A DNA stretch of 64,000 nucleotides, taken from CAWJMD01 sp963845675 (GTDB taxonomy: Bacteria > Actinomycetota > Actinomycetes > Actinomycetales > CAWJMD01). The stretch covers positions 124,001 to 188,000 of the forward strand of contig CAWJSX010000005.1 in NCBI GenBank assembly GCA_963845675.1, given 5' to 3'. Of the stretch, positions 15,672-24,425 are shown one piece after another; the first letter of the stretch is position 1; each line of letters opens with the position of its first letter. The notes under the pieces were generated by a model. That model was not told the DNA's origin. It searched no databases and saw only the letters and a list, made by a program, of their open reading frames with translations. Both the position numbers and the translations under genes were made by a program.

Positions 15672-17086
15672 GCGCCCCCACCCCCTTCGGCCGGGACGGC
15701 CGACACCACCTGCGTGGCGGACGCGTCCTCCACGGGCGCCTGCACCACGGGGGCCGGACGGCGCGCCGAGTCCGAGATGCGCAGCAGCAGACCGACGATC
15801 ATCCAGTTGGAGACCAGGGAGGATCCTCCGTACGCGAGCAGCGGCATGGTCAGCCCGGTCAGCGGGATGACGCGCGTGACACCGCCGACCACCACGAAGC
15901 ACTGCAGGGCGATGGTGAAGGCGAGTCCGGCGGCCAGCAGCTTGCCGAAGCCGTCGCGGACCCCGATCGCCGTCCGCATGCCGCGCTGCACGAGCACGAT
16001 GTACAGCACCAGAAGCGCGAAGAGGCCCGCCATCCCGAGCTCCTCGCCGAGCGAGGCGACGATGAAGTCGCTCTCGCTGTAGGGGACGAGCGTCGGCCGC
16101 CCCTTGCCGAGTCCCGTGCCGATCAGACCGCCCTTCGCCATGCCGAAGAGGCCCTGAACGAGCTGGTAGCTGCCGCCGAACTCGCGGTCGTAGACGTCCG
16201 GGCTGAACGGGTCCAGCCAGGCGTTGACCCGGCCCTGCACGTGGCTGAAGAGGCTGTACGCGAGCACCGCCCCGGCGACGAAGAGCGACATGCCGATGAC
16301 GATCCAGCTCACCCGCTCGGTGGCGACGTAGAGCATCGCGACGAAGACACCGAAGAAGAGCAGCGACGTTCCGAGGTCGCGCTCGAGCACCAGCACGCCG
16401 ACGCTGGCCATCCAGGCGATGAGGATCGGGCCCAGGTCCCGTCCGCGTGGCAGCTGCATCCCCAGGAACTTGCGCCCGGCCAGCGACAGGTTGTCGCGCT
16501 GCGTCACGAGATAGCCGGCGAAGAACACGGCGAGCACGATCTTCGCGAGCTCGCCGGGCTGGAAGCCCAACGGCCCCACCGCGATCCAGATGCGCGCGCC
16601 GTTGATGGTCTTGCCGAGGAACGGCACGAGCGGGAGCATGAGGAGGACGAGACCGACCACCATCGCCGTGAAGGTGTAGCGCCGCAGCACCCTGTGGTCC
16701 TTGAGGAACCAGATCACCGCCGCGGCGAGGCCGACGCCGATCGCCGCCCACACGAGCTGCTTCGGGGCCAGCGCCGAGTAGTTCTCCTGGCCGGCCTTGG
16801 CCAGGTCGATGCGGTGGATCATCGCCAGGCCGACCCCGTTGATGGTGATCGCGATCGGCAGCAGGGTGGGGTCGGCGTACGGCGCGCGGAGCCGCAGCAG
16901 CACGTGCACGACGAGAGCCAGGACGGCGAAGCCCGCTCCGTACGCGAACAGCTGGGCCGGCCACTCGCCGGTCACACCGACACCGACCATGCCGTAGGCG
17001 CCCATGGAGATGACGACGGCGAGCACCAGCAGCACCAGCTCGACGTTGCGTCGGGTGCGCGGGGTGTGCTCGGTCACGGTCGCCAT
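15668..17086 (-). CDS. rodA: FtsW/RodA/SpoVE family peptidoglycan glycosyltransferase
   Basis: The product has 472 residues with about twelve membrane segments. Signature pieces are present: F-Q-P-G-E-L-A-K (about residue 140), E-R-D-L-G-T-S-L-L (about 210), S-D-F-I-V-A-S-L-G-E-E-L-G (about 320) and the C-terminal P-L-L-A-Y-G-G-S-S-L-V-S-N. SEDS proteins polymerise lipid II. The gene starts one base after the pstP stop and overlaps pbpA by four bases, so the RodA-PbpA pair is translationally coupled. Confidence 0.95.
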   Translation of the reverse strand: MATVTEHTPRTRRNVELVLLVLAVVISMGAYGMVGVGVTGEWPAQLFAYGAGFAVLALVVHVLLRLRAPYADPTLLPIAITINGVGLAMIHRIDLAKAGQENYSALAPKQLVWAAIGVGLAAAVIWFLKDHRVLRRYTFTAMVVGLVLLMLPLVPFLGKTINGARIWIAVGPLGFQPGELAKIVLAVFFAGYLVTQRDNLSLAGRKFLGMQLPRGRDLGPILIAWMASVGVLVLERDLGTSLLFFGVFVAMLYVATERVSWIVIGMSLFVAGAVLAYSLFSHVQGRVNAWLDPFSPDVYDREFGGSYQLVQGLFGMAKGGLIGTGLGKGRPTLVPYSESDFIVASLGEELGMAGLFALLVLYIVLVQRGMRTAIGVRDGFGKLLAAGLAFTIALQCFVVVGGVTRVIPLTGLTMPLLAYGGSSLVSNWMIVGLLLRISDSARRPAPVVQAPVEDASATQVVSAVPAEGGGGA

Positions 17087-17087
17087 G

Positions 17088-18494
17088 TCAGGGACAGCCC
17101 TCCGGCAGGTCGACGGTGGTCTCTGACGGCGTCGGCGTCGGCGTGGCCGTCGCTGCCGGACCGGACGTCGGCGGCGCCAGGGTGGGCGCGGTGGGGGTGG
17201 CCGGCGTGCCGCCGGGCCCCGCGGTCGCGGCTCCCGTCGGCGTGGGAGTCGGCGTGGGGGTCGGCGTGGGGCGCGGCGGGTCGCAGAGCGAGGAGTCCTC
17301 GTACAGCGACGACACGATGCCCTCGGCGCCGGTGAGGTCGTCGGCGGCGATGCCGCGCTGCACCTTCGACTGCAACGACGCGGGGAGGGTCTCGACCGGG
17401 AGCTCGTACCGACGGTGGACGTCGGAGAGCGACACCGGCCCCAGGTCGTCGGTCAGCCCCCGGTAGATCGCGACGTCCTCGCCGGCGACCCCGACGTAGT
17501 ACTGGCGCTGCGTCCACGCCCACGCCCCGTACGCGCCTCCGGCCAGCACGGCGAGCACCAGCAGCCCGCCGAGCCAGCGACGGACCGTGCGACCGCGACC
17601 GGGCTCGGGGTCGTCGTGGTAGCTCTCGAAGGGCACGTCGCCCTCGGGGGGGACGGGGCGGGCGAGGGCCGCGGCCCGCGCGGCGGAGCTCTCCGCGGCG
17701 ACGGTCGGCTTGTTGCGGTCCGTGGCAGCCGACCCCACGACCTGCGGCGTCGTCGGCGGCGCGGACGCCTCGTCCACCACGTCCGCGACGATGCACGTGA
17801 TGTTGTCGGCGCCACCCGCGCGCAGGGCCAGCTGGATCAGCCTGTCCGCGCACTCCCCCGGGTCACGGACCTCGGTGAGCGTCTCGGCCAGGGTGTCGCG
17901 GCTGACGAAGTCGCTCAGGCCGTCCGAGCACAGCAGCCAGCGGTCGCCGAGGTGGGCCTCGCGCACCGACATGTCAAGGTCGTCGTCGGAGTCGACGTCG
18001 CCGAGCACGCGCAGGATCACCGAGCGCTGGGGGTGGCGGTCCGCCTCCTCGCGCGAGATCCGACCTTCGTCCACCAGACGCTGGACGAACGTGTGGTCGT
18101 TGGTGACCTGGTTCAGCTCGCCGTCGTGCAGCAGGAACGCCCGCGAGTCACCGATGTGGGCCATCACCAGGCGGTCGCCGGAGCGGAGCAGCGAGGTGAC
18201 GGTGGTGCCCATGCCGGCGAGCTCGGGGTGGTCGCCCACGCGCTGCTTCATCATCCGCCCGGCCTCGCGGATGGACTGCTCGAGGTGCCGGCGGGCATCC
18301 GCCCCGTGCGACTCCCCGTCGAGCGCAGCCATCTTGCCCACGGCGATGGACGAGGCGACGTCACCGCCGGCGTGCCCGCCCATTCCGTCGGCGACGACGA
18401 GCAGGTGGGGGCCCGCGTAACCCGAGTCCTGGTTGTTGGAGTAGCGACCCAGGCCGATGTCGGATCGGGCCGCGTAGTGCAGTGCGATGGCCAA
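17088..18494 (-). CDS. pstP: PP2C-family Ser/Thr phosphatase PstP
   Basis: The product has 468 residues. The start codon is TTG 18494, supported by GGAGG six bases upstream; no better start exists. The PP2C domain (about 1-235) has N-N-Q-D-S, D-G-M-G-G-H-A-G-G, a T-N-D-H-T-F-V region and S-D-G-L-S-D-F, supplying the metal-binding aspartates. One transmembrane segment (about 300-320) is followed by an extracytoplasmic domain and a Pro/Thr repeat tail ending G-C-P. It reverses phosphorylation by PknA/PknB and targets such as FhaA/FhaB. It lies three bases after fhaB. Confidence 0.95.
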   Translation of the reverse strand: MAIALHYAARSDIGLGRYSNNQDSGYAGPHLLVVADGMGGHAGGDVASSIAVGKMAALDGESHGADARRHLEQSIREAGRMMKQRVGDHPELAGMGTTVTSLLRSGDRLVMAHIGDSRAFLLHDGELNQVTNDHTFVQRLVDEGRISREEADRHPQRSVILRVLGDVDSDDDLDMSVREAHLGDRWLLCSDGLSDFVSRDTLAETLTEVRDPGECADRLIQLALRAGGADNITCIVADVVDEASAPPTTPQVVGSAATDRNKPTVAAESSAARAAALARPVPPEGDVPFESYHDDPEPGRGRTVRRWLGGLLVLAVLAGGAYGAWAWTQRQYYVGVAGEDVAIYRGLTDDLGPVSLSDVHRRYELPVETLPASLQSKVQRGIAADDLTGAEGIVSSLYEDSSLCDPPRPTPTPTPTPTPTGAATAGPGGTPATPTAPTLAPPTSGPAATATPTPTPSETTVDLPEGCP

Positions 18495-18497
18495 GGA

Positions 18498-18995
18498 CTA
18501 CCTCCGCAGCTCGATGACGGTGCGGCCGATCTTCAGCTGGGCACCGGCCGAGACGGAGGTCGGGCCACCGAGAGCCGTGCCGTTGAGCTGCGTGCCGTTC
18601 GTCGAGCCCAGGTCCTCGACCACCCAGCCGTTCGGGGTGGGGCTCAGCCGCGCGTGCCGTCCGGAGGCGAAGTCGTCGGTCAGCACGAGGGAGCACTCCG
18701 GCGACCGGCCGATCAGGACGGGAGCCTTGCCGAGGTCGAGGCTGGTCCCCCTCAGGGGACCCTCGGTGACGACGAGGCGTGACGGCTGGCTGCGCTGGGG
18801 CGCACCCCCGACCGGCTTGGGCGCCTTCTCGCGGGACGGTGCCCGCCCACGACCGGATGACGGCTTCGTCGGGTGGCGGGCGACGACCTTGGTGCCGAAG
18901 AGGTCGCGCCGCAGCACGCCGACGACGCTGAGCACGAGAACCCACAGCAGGGCGAGGAAGCCGAGCTGTAGGACCGAGTAGGTCAGCTGGCTCAC
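18498..18995 (-). CDS. fhaB: FHA domain protein FhaB (FipA)
   Basis: The product has 165 residues and starts at GTG 18995, overlapping fhaA by four bases. One N-terminal membrane segment (about 6-27) is followed by a basic linker and a C-terminal FHA domain (about 80-165) with phosphothreonine-binding residues in G-R-S-P-E-C, S-G-R-H-A-R and D-L-G-S-T-N-G-T. The mycobacterial counterpart links PknB phosphorylation to the division machinery. Confidence 0.93.
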   Translation of the reverse strand: MSQLTYSVLQLGFLALLWVLVLSVVGVLRRDLFGTKVVARHPTKPSSGRGRAPSREKAPKPVGGAPQRSQPSRLVVTEGPLRGTSLDLGKAPVLIGRSPECSLVLTDDFASGRHARLSPTPNGWVVEDLGSTNGTQLNGTALGGPTSVSAGAQLKIGRTVIELRR

Positions 18996-19702
18996 TCGTC
19001 CTCTTTCTCGCTGCTGGCCGACCGGGACGTGAAGCGGATGCGGGTGCGGCCGATGGTGATCGTGCTGCCGTCGACCAGCTCGGCGCGGGTCGCGCGGTCC
19101 CCGTCCACGAAGGTGCCGTTGGTGGAGCCGAGGTCTCGCAGGACGGTGGCGCCGCCGTCGAGGCGGATCTCCACGTGCCGGCGCGAGACGCCCGGGTCGT
19201 CGACCACGATGTCGGCCTCGGAGCCGCGACCGAGCACGGTGACGGCGCTGGTCAGCTGGTAGCGGCGGCCGTCGACGTCGAGCACCGGCCGCGAGGGGGT
19301 CGCGGTGGCGGCGGTCGCCGGCGCCACCGTCCCCTTGACGCGAGCTCCGCGTACCCGGAACACCCCGGTGTCGAGCTCCTCGTCCACCTCGAAGCCGACC
19401 GTGACCGGGCCGATGAACGCGTAGCGCTGCTGGCGGGCGTGGGCGGTCACCGCGTCGACCAGCTCGTCGGCCAGCGCGTCCTCCCAGCTCTCGAGGCGCT
19501 CGTAGTCGCTGCTGCCCAGGGAGATCAGGTAGGCGTTCGGCACCAGCGTGCGGTCGCGCGCCACGACGGCCGCTGACGTGTCGGCCTCGCGTCGTAGGGC
19601 GCTGGCGAGCTCGACCGGCTGCACCTCGCTCTTGAAGGCCTTGGCGAAGACGCCCTGGACGGCACGCTCCACGCCGCGCTCGAACTTGTCGAGCACTCCC
19701 AT
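18992..19702 (-). CDS. fhaA: FHA domain protein FhaA with DUF3662 domain
   Basis: The product has 236 residues. ATG 19702 has AGGAGG five bases upstream; an earlier GTG at 19708 would overlap that ribosome binding site and is rejected. Residues 1-125 form the DUF3662 domain, beginning M-G-V-L-D-K-F-E-R-G-V-E. After a short Ala/Thr linker, residues about 150-225 are an FHA domain with G-R-G-S-E-A-D, S-R-R-H-V-E and D-L-G-S-T-N-G-T. The mycobacterial protein has a much longer disordered linker than here. It heads the reverse operon that ends with pknB. Confidence 0.93.
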   Translation of the reverse strand: MGVLDKFERGVERAVQGVFAKAFKSEVQPVELASALRREADTSAAVVARDRTLVPNAYLISLGSSDYERLESWEDALADELVDAVTAHARQQRYAFIGPVTVGFEVDEELDTGVFRVRGARVKGTVAPATAATATPSRPVLDVDGRRYQLTSAVTVLGRGSEADIVVDDPGVSRRHVEIRLDGGATVLRDLGSTNGTFVDGDRATRAELVDGSTITIGRTRIRFTSRSASSEKEDE

Positions 19703-19886
19703 GGGCACCTCCTGACCTGTTGTCTACGGGCGTCGTCGGGGCATGGCGGGTCGGCCGCCACACCCGGGCGTCCCGATGCTAACGGCCCAGGCTCCGAATG
19801 CCGTCCTCCGTCCCCTCGCGGCACCCCGCGCACCGGCCTACGCGTGGTCGGGTGCCTCCGTGCTGCGTGCTACCGTTTCCCGCTGC

Positions 19887-19969
19887 GCGCGAGTGGCGGA
19901 ACGGCAGACGCGCTGGCTTCAGGTGCCAGTGTCCGAAAGGGCGTGGGGGTTCAAATCCCCCCTCGCGCA
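19887..19969 (+). tRNA. tRNA-Leu (CAG anticodon)
   Basis: Acceptor GCGCGAG (19887-19893) pairs with CTCGCGC (19962-19968), with discriminator A19969. The anticodon stem CTGGC/GCCAG holds loop TTCAGGT with anticodon CAG. A long variable arm (TGTCCGAAAGGGCGT) identifies a class II tRNA. CCA is not encoded. Confidence 0.96.
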
Positions 19970-19997
19970 CGCGAAGCAGGGGGAGCTCCCTCAGCGA

Positions 19998-20032
19998 AGG
20001 CCGGGCGGTCCGGGTCCGTGACTGCCCGGCCT
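19998..20032. terminator. terminator hairpin after tRNA-Leu
   Basis: Nine-bp perfect arms AGGCCGGGC (19998-20006) and GCCCGGCCT (20024-20032) with a 17-base loop lie between tRNA-Leu and the converging hydrolase gene. Confidence 0.7.
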
Positions 20033-20055
20033 CCGTCGTCCCCCGTGCTGTCCGA

Positions 20056-20938
20056 TCAGCCGGCGCCGTACACGTCACGGATCGCCGTGACGATCCGGTC
20101 GGGGGCGTCCTCCTGGATGTAGTGGCCGGCCCTCTCCATCCTGACCAGGGTCGCGTCGGGGAACGTCCGCTGCCACCTCGCGATGACGGCCTCGCGCCCG
20201 AAGGCGGGGTCCTTCATGCCGAAGACCAGCAGCATCGGCTTGTCGCGCAGGGTGGCCTGCACCCGGCCCTCGAGGTCGGCCGAGCCAGGCGCCGGCAGCG
20301 CGGATCTGCCGTGGGAAGACCGCGATCCCCGTGCGGGACGCGGGTGTGGGCACGACGGCCCGGTAGTGCTCGAACTCCGCGTCGCTGAGCCGGACCTGGA
20401 GCGACCGCTTCATCAGCGGGTCGACGAACGCGTTCTTCCGCGTGATCAGAGCCTGCACCGGCGGCGAGCTCATCACCGCACTGAACGACCGCAGGAGCCG
20501 GCTGTCCGCCGGCCAGAACCAGGTGTTGCCCATGATGAGCCCGGCGACACGCCCCGGTCGCCGCGAGGCGACCTCCATGCCGATCGGACCGCCCCAGTCC
20601 TGCCCCATCACCAGCATGCGATCGAGCCCGAGGTGGTCCACGAGCTCACCGACCACCACCGCGTGCTCGGCCGGCGTGTACCCGTAGCCCGGTGGATGGA
20701 CGGAGAGGCCGAAGCCCGGGTAGTCGGGGACGACGCAGCGGAAGTCCCCGCGCAGGCCCAGCACGATCTTGCGGTACAGGAAGCTCCAGTCGGGGTTGCC
20801 GTGCAGCAGGAGCAGCGGCTGACCGGTGCCCTCGTCGAGGTGGTGGAGCGGGCCGACCGAGCTCTCGAACCATCGTGACTCGAACGGGTAGTGCTCCGTC
20901 GCCGGCGTGAAGTCGACGATGCCTGCGGGTCGCTCCAT
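20056..20938 (-). pseudogene. haloalkane dehalogenase-like alpha/beta hydrolase, frameshifted
   Basis: The first 220 residues from ATG 20938 carry L-L-L-L-H-G-N-P-D-W-S-F-L-Y-R (oxyanion and halide-binding region) and G-Q-D-W-G-G-P (aspartate nucleophile and conserved Trp), hallmarks of haloalkane dehalogenases. Near 20275-20290 the frame shifts by one base; the rest continues as V-F-G-M-K-D-P-A-F-G and ends with the catalytic histidine in A-G-H-Y-I-Q-E-D. Total coding length is about 294 codons, normal for the family, so one sequence error or a very recent mutation is likely. The substrate is unknown; epoxide or ester hydrolysis is possible. Confidence 0.75.
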
Positions 20939-21224
20939 GTCGCCACTCCTCTGCGTTCACCGCTCAGTCGATCGTCGCGGCGTCCGGACCGGACATCAAG
21001 CGCTGCGGGGGTCGGATCCTCCGTGGCGCTCCCCAGGAGCGGGCACAGGGGCTGGCACCACCGGTTCCCGGGGCGTGGAACGGTCCTTCCGGGTCATACC
21101 TGCCTGCTCGTGTGCCCGCCTTCCGCGCCCCCGGCTCGGGTCGCCCCTGGTGGAACCCCGGAACCGGGGCTAGCGTCGGCGGGACCATTTCTCGGGAGTC
21201 ACGAGCCACCAGGGAGATCACGAC
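20939..21224. other. intergenic region between divergent genes
   Basis: These 286 bases hold the divergent promoters of the hydrolase and PhoX genes. A short palindrome CCCCGGAACCGGGG lies near 21155-21168. GGGAG upstream of ATG 21225 is the probable ribosome binding site. No further gene is seen. Confidence 0.4.
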
Positions 21225-22709
21225 ATGACCACCGTCGAGCGCAGGACGTTCCTCAAGGCCGCCGCGGGAGGTGCGCTGACCGCCGGCCCGTTCACCGGCC
21301 TGGTCGCCGCACCGGCACTCGCGAAGCCGGGCTCCACCGGGCACTGGGAGCTGAGGCCGGTACCCGACCTGCGGGACGGCCAGGTGCGGCTGCACCTGCC
21401 CGAGGGGTTCCAGTACCGGTCGTTCCACGACACCGAGTCCTCGGTGGTGCTCGACGACGGCACCAGGCTCCCCGGCCGTCACGACGGCATGGGTGCCTTC
21501 CGCCCGGGCAGGCACCGCGACGACGACGGCGGCGACGACCACGACACGGTGGTCCTCGTCCGCAACCACGAGGTGAACAACCCGGGGGCGGCGTTCGGGC
21601 CGACGACCCCGTACGACCCGATGGCACGGGGCGGGACCACGACGATCCACGTCACCCGCGAGGGAGTCGTCAAGCGTGCCTACACGAGCCTGAGCGGCAC
21701 GATGATGAACTGCAGCGGTGGCGAGATGCCCTGGGGTTCCTGGGTCACCTGCGAGGAGACCGTCAACGGTCCCGACGTCGGAGCCGACTTCACCGGTACG
21801 TCGAACGTCCCCCTGACCAAGCCGCACGGCTACGTCTACGAGGTGCCGGCAGGCGGCCTCTCCGACGGTCAGCCGATCACCAGGGCCGGCCGCTTCGCCC
21901 ACGAGGCGGTGTCCTACGACCGCCGCAACGGCGCCCTGTACCTGACCGAGGACAACTTCGCGTTCCCGTCGGGCTTCTACCGGTACGTGCCGCGCAGCAA
22001 CCCGATGAGGTCGGGCCGCCTGGACAACGAGGGCACGTTGCAGATGCTCGCGGTCACGGGACAGCCGAACGCGCACCTCGAGGCGTCGCAGGCCCCCGGC
22101 ACGACCTACGAGGTGACCTGGGTCGACATCGACGACCCGGACCCCACGTTCCCGTACACGCCCGGAGAGCCCGCGCCCACGACCAACGACCAGGCGCTGG
22201 TGTACGTCGGTGACCAGGGACGCGCCCAGGGTGCCGCGGGCTTCTCGCGCCTCGAGGGCCAGGTCTACGACCGCGGCGTCGTCTACTTCTGCTCGACCCA
22301 GGGCGGCGGTGCGGCGGAGACGGGACCCGACAGCTCGAGCGGCTACGGGAACGGCAACGGGCAGGTGTGGGCCTACGACACCCGCACCGAGCGGCTGACG
22401 ATGCTCTACGAGTCCCCCGGACCCGACGTGCTCGACTTCCCGGACAACATCACGGCGAGCAAGCGCGGCACCCTCGTCCTCTGCGAGGACCACGACGACG
22501 ACAACTACCTGCGTGGTCTGAACCGTCGTGGTCAGCTGTCGAACATCGCCCTCAACCGTCTGGTCTCGTCGACCGGGAGGACCCGCTACGACGACGAGTT
22601 CGCCGGCTCCACGTTCAGCCCGGACGGGCGGACGCTCTTCGTCAACATCCAGGCCAGTGCGGGCATGACGTTCGCGATCTGGGGTCCGTGGGGGCGGATC
22701 GGGGTGTAG
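21225..22709 (+). CDS. PhoX family phosphatase (DUF839), Tat-exported
   Basis: The product has 494 residues. It begins with a twin-arginine signal (E-R-R-T-F-L-K-A-A-A) and a cleavage region ending A-L-A. The DUF839/PhoX domain covers almost all of the rest: R-N-H-E-V-N-N near 112, a C-S-G-G-E-M-P-W-G-S-W-V-T-C-E-E-T motif near 165 and F-P-D-N-I-T near 405. PhoX phosphatases use iron and calcium to release phosphate from organic esters. The length and arrangement suit the small actinobacterial branch of the family; activity is not certain. Confidence 0.85.
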   Translation: MTTVERRTFLKAAAGGALTAGPFTGLVAAPALAKPGSTGHWELRPVPDLRDGQVRLHLPEGFQYRSFHDTESSVVLDDGTRLPGRHDGMGAFRPGRHRDDDGGDDHDTVVLVRNHEVNNPGAAFGPTTPYDPMARGGTTTIHVTREGVVKRAYTSLSGTMMNCSGGEMPWGSWVTCEETVNGPDVGADFTGTSNVPLTKPHGYVYEVPAGGLSDGQPITRAGRFAHEAVSYDRRNGALYLTEDNFAFPSGFYRYVPRSNPMRSGRLDNEGTLQMLAVTGQPNAHLEASQAPGTTYEVTWVDIDDPDPTFPYTPGEPAPTTNDQALVYVGDQGRAQGAAGFSRLEGQVYDRGVVYFCSTQGGGAAETGPDSSSGYGNGNGQVWAYDTRTERLTMLYESPGPDVLDFPDNITASKRGTLVLCEDHDDDNYLRGLNRRGQLSNIALNRLVSSTGRTRYDDEFAGSTFSPDGRTLFVNIQASAGMTFAIWGPWGRIGV

Positions 22710-22726
22710 CCCCGGCCACGATCCCG

Positions 22727-23380
22727 ATGAGGCTGGACGCCTACGAGGACCGGGACGAGGCGGGCCAGGTGCTGGCCGAGAGCCTGGCCGCCTACGCGGG
22801 TCGCGACGACGTGGTGGTGCTGGGGCTGCCTCGCGGCGGCGTCCCCGTGGCGGCCCGGGTCGCGCGGGCGCTCGCGGCACCGCTCGACGTCCTGGTGGTG
22901 CGCAAGCTCGGGCTTCCCGGTCACGCCGAGCTCGCGATGGGGGCGCTCGCTCTCGTCGGTGGAGACGTCGCGGTGGTGCGCAACGAGCGCGTCCTCCGTC
23001 GCCACCGGGTGACCGCCGCGCAGTTCGAGTCGGCGCGCAGCCGCGAGCTGGAGCCCCTGAGGGAGCGTGAGAACGACCTTCGACGTGGGCGTGAGGCCGT
23101 GCGGGTCCGGGACCGCACGGTGGTCGTGGTCGACGACGGGCTGGCGACCGGAGCCACCATGCGGGCGGCCCTGGCCGCACTGCGTACGCAGCACCCGTCG
23201 CGGGTGGTCGTCGCCGTCCCGGTCGGCAGCCGGTCGACCTGCGGCATGCTCGAGGGCGAGGCCGACGAGGTGGTGTGCGCGTGGTTCCCGGCAGCGTTCT
23301 CGGCCGTCGGCCAGGCTTACGTCGACTTCGGTCAGACCACGGACGAGGAGGTCCGTCGCGCGCTGGACGACGCTGGATGA
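22727..23380 (+). CDS. phosphoribosyltransferase family protein
   Basis: The product has 217 residues. The PRPP-binding loop V-V-V-D-D-G-L-A-T-G-A-T-M (about 130-142) is intact, and G-L-P-R-G-G-V-P-V-A (about 34-43) forms the pyrophosphate loop. I chose ATG 22727 because upstream codons in this frame overlap the PhoX gene. This type is annotated as a phosphoribosyltransferase of unknown substrate, often next to stress genes and sometimes fused to a dienelactone hydrolase. It lies 17 bases after the PhoX gene, so the two may be co-transcribed. Confidence 0.85.
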   Translation: MRLDAYEDRDEAGQVLAESLAAYAGRDDVVVLGLPRGGVPVAARVARALAAPLDVLVVRKLGLPGHAELAMGALALVGGDVAVVRNERVLRRHRVTAAQFESARSRELEPLRERENDLRRGREAVRVRDRTVVVVDDGLATGATMRAALAALRTQHPSRVVVAVPVGSRSTCGMLEGEADEVVCAWFPAAFSAVGQAYVDFGQTTDEEVRRALDDAG

Positions 23381-23396
23381 CGACCCGAGGAGCACC

Positions 23397-23581
23397 GTGA
23401 TGACCATTGCCGCCGAGCCCCGGAGCCGCCGGCCCCGACGCCCGGTCCGATCCCGTCGCCGGTGCCGGGCAGCCCTGACCCGACCGACCCCGCACCCCCC
23501 GGCCCCGAGCCGGACCCGATCCCGCCCGACCCCACGCAACCTGCCCCGCCCCCTGCGGGCGACAGGTCAGACGCGTACTGA
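23397..23581 (+). pseudogene. small Pro-rich ORF, one frameshift
   Basis: GTG-ATG at 23397-23402 follows GAGGAG. After M-T-I-A-A-E-P the +2 frame reads an unbroken Pro/Asp-rich tail (P-D-P-T-D-P-A-P-P-G-P-E-P-D) to a TGA at 23579. A CCCC run at the junction appears to lack one C. Low complexity makes the call weak. It converges on and slightly overlaps the exonuclease-like gene. Confidence 0.3.
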
Positions 23582-24327
23582 GAGCGCGCGGTGGTCGGAG
23601 ACCGCCATGGCGGTGGCGGTCCCGTGGACCGGACCGTCCCCAGGTCGCCCTTCACCAGCACGTGGTCGAGCTGTCGCCGAGGGCTCGTCGACGGGTACGT
23701 AGGTGCCGAAACCAGCGACCGCATCCCACTCGCCTTCTCCGCCGGACGCGTGCCCATGTTGAGGTCGCCCATCAGCACGGCGGGACGTGACCACGTGGCG
23801 AGCTCGCGGACGAGGTGCCGCAGCTGGTTGCTGTTGCGGCCGGGGAAGAACGACAGGTGGGTGGCGGCCACCGTGACCTCGCCGCGCGGGGTGTCGACGA
23901 CCGCGATGCCGGCGACGCGCGGTTCGTCGCGCACGAGCACCGGGCGACCCGCACCGGGGAACCACAGCGGGACCCAGCCGCCGCTGCCCGGAAGCCGCAG
24001 CACCTCCCACCGCAGGATCGGGTACCGGGAGACGAGGCCGACCCCGTACGCCGTGTCCCCGAAGGCCTCGTTCCCCGTGGCGGCCTCCCACTCCTCGCCC
24101 GGCGTCCCGATCAGCGCGGCCGCGAAGCGGTGGTCGACGGCCCCCATCGCCTCGGCGACCTCTGCGGTGTGGTCCGCGTGGCCGGAGCGCGGCTGGTTCC
24201 GGTCGACCTCCTGGAGGGCGAGCACGTCCGCGTCGAGCGCACGGACCGCGTCCGCGAGCCGGGTGGGATCCACCTGACCGTCGTGGAGGGAGCGGCCGTT
24301 GAGGATGTTGAAGGTGGCGAGGCGCAC
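23567..24327 (-). pseudogene. endonuclease/exonuclease/phosphatase family protein, frameshifted near the end
   Basis: From ATG 24327 the product shows T-F-N-I-L-N-G, L-Q-E-V-D (metal glutamate), H-L-S-F-F-P-G, G-D-L-N-M (Asp/Asn pair) and Q-L-D-H-V-L-V. The last motif, S-D-H-R-A (catalytic Asp/His), is in another frame, so one base is gained or lost near 23625-23645. Total length of about 253 codons is normal. The fold hydrolyses phosphodiester or phosphomonoester bonds; without a signal peptide it is probably cytoplasmic. Sequence error is the likely cause of the shift. Confidence 0.75.
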
Positions 24328-24425
24328 CAGCCCAGGCTGCCCCCCACCGGGCCGCCGCGCGAGTGCCGTCCAGAATCACGGTCCCGTTCACCCCGAATGC
24401 ACCTTTGGCGTGGCATCGTCCGTCC

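Noticed and set aside
19887..20032. tRNA-Leu as an attachment site for an integrated element
   Set aside because: No partial copy of the tRNA 3' end and no integrase gene lie downstream in the window.
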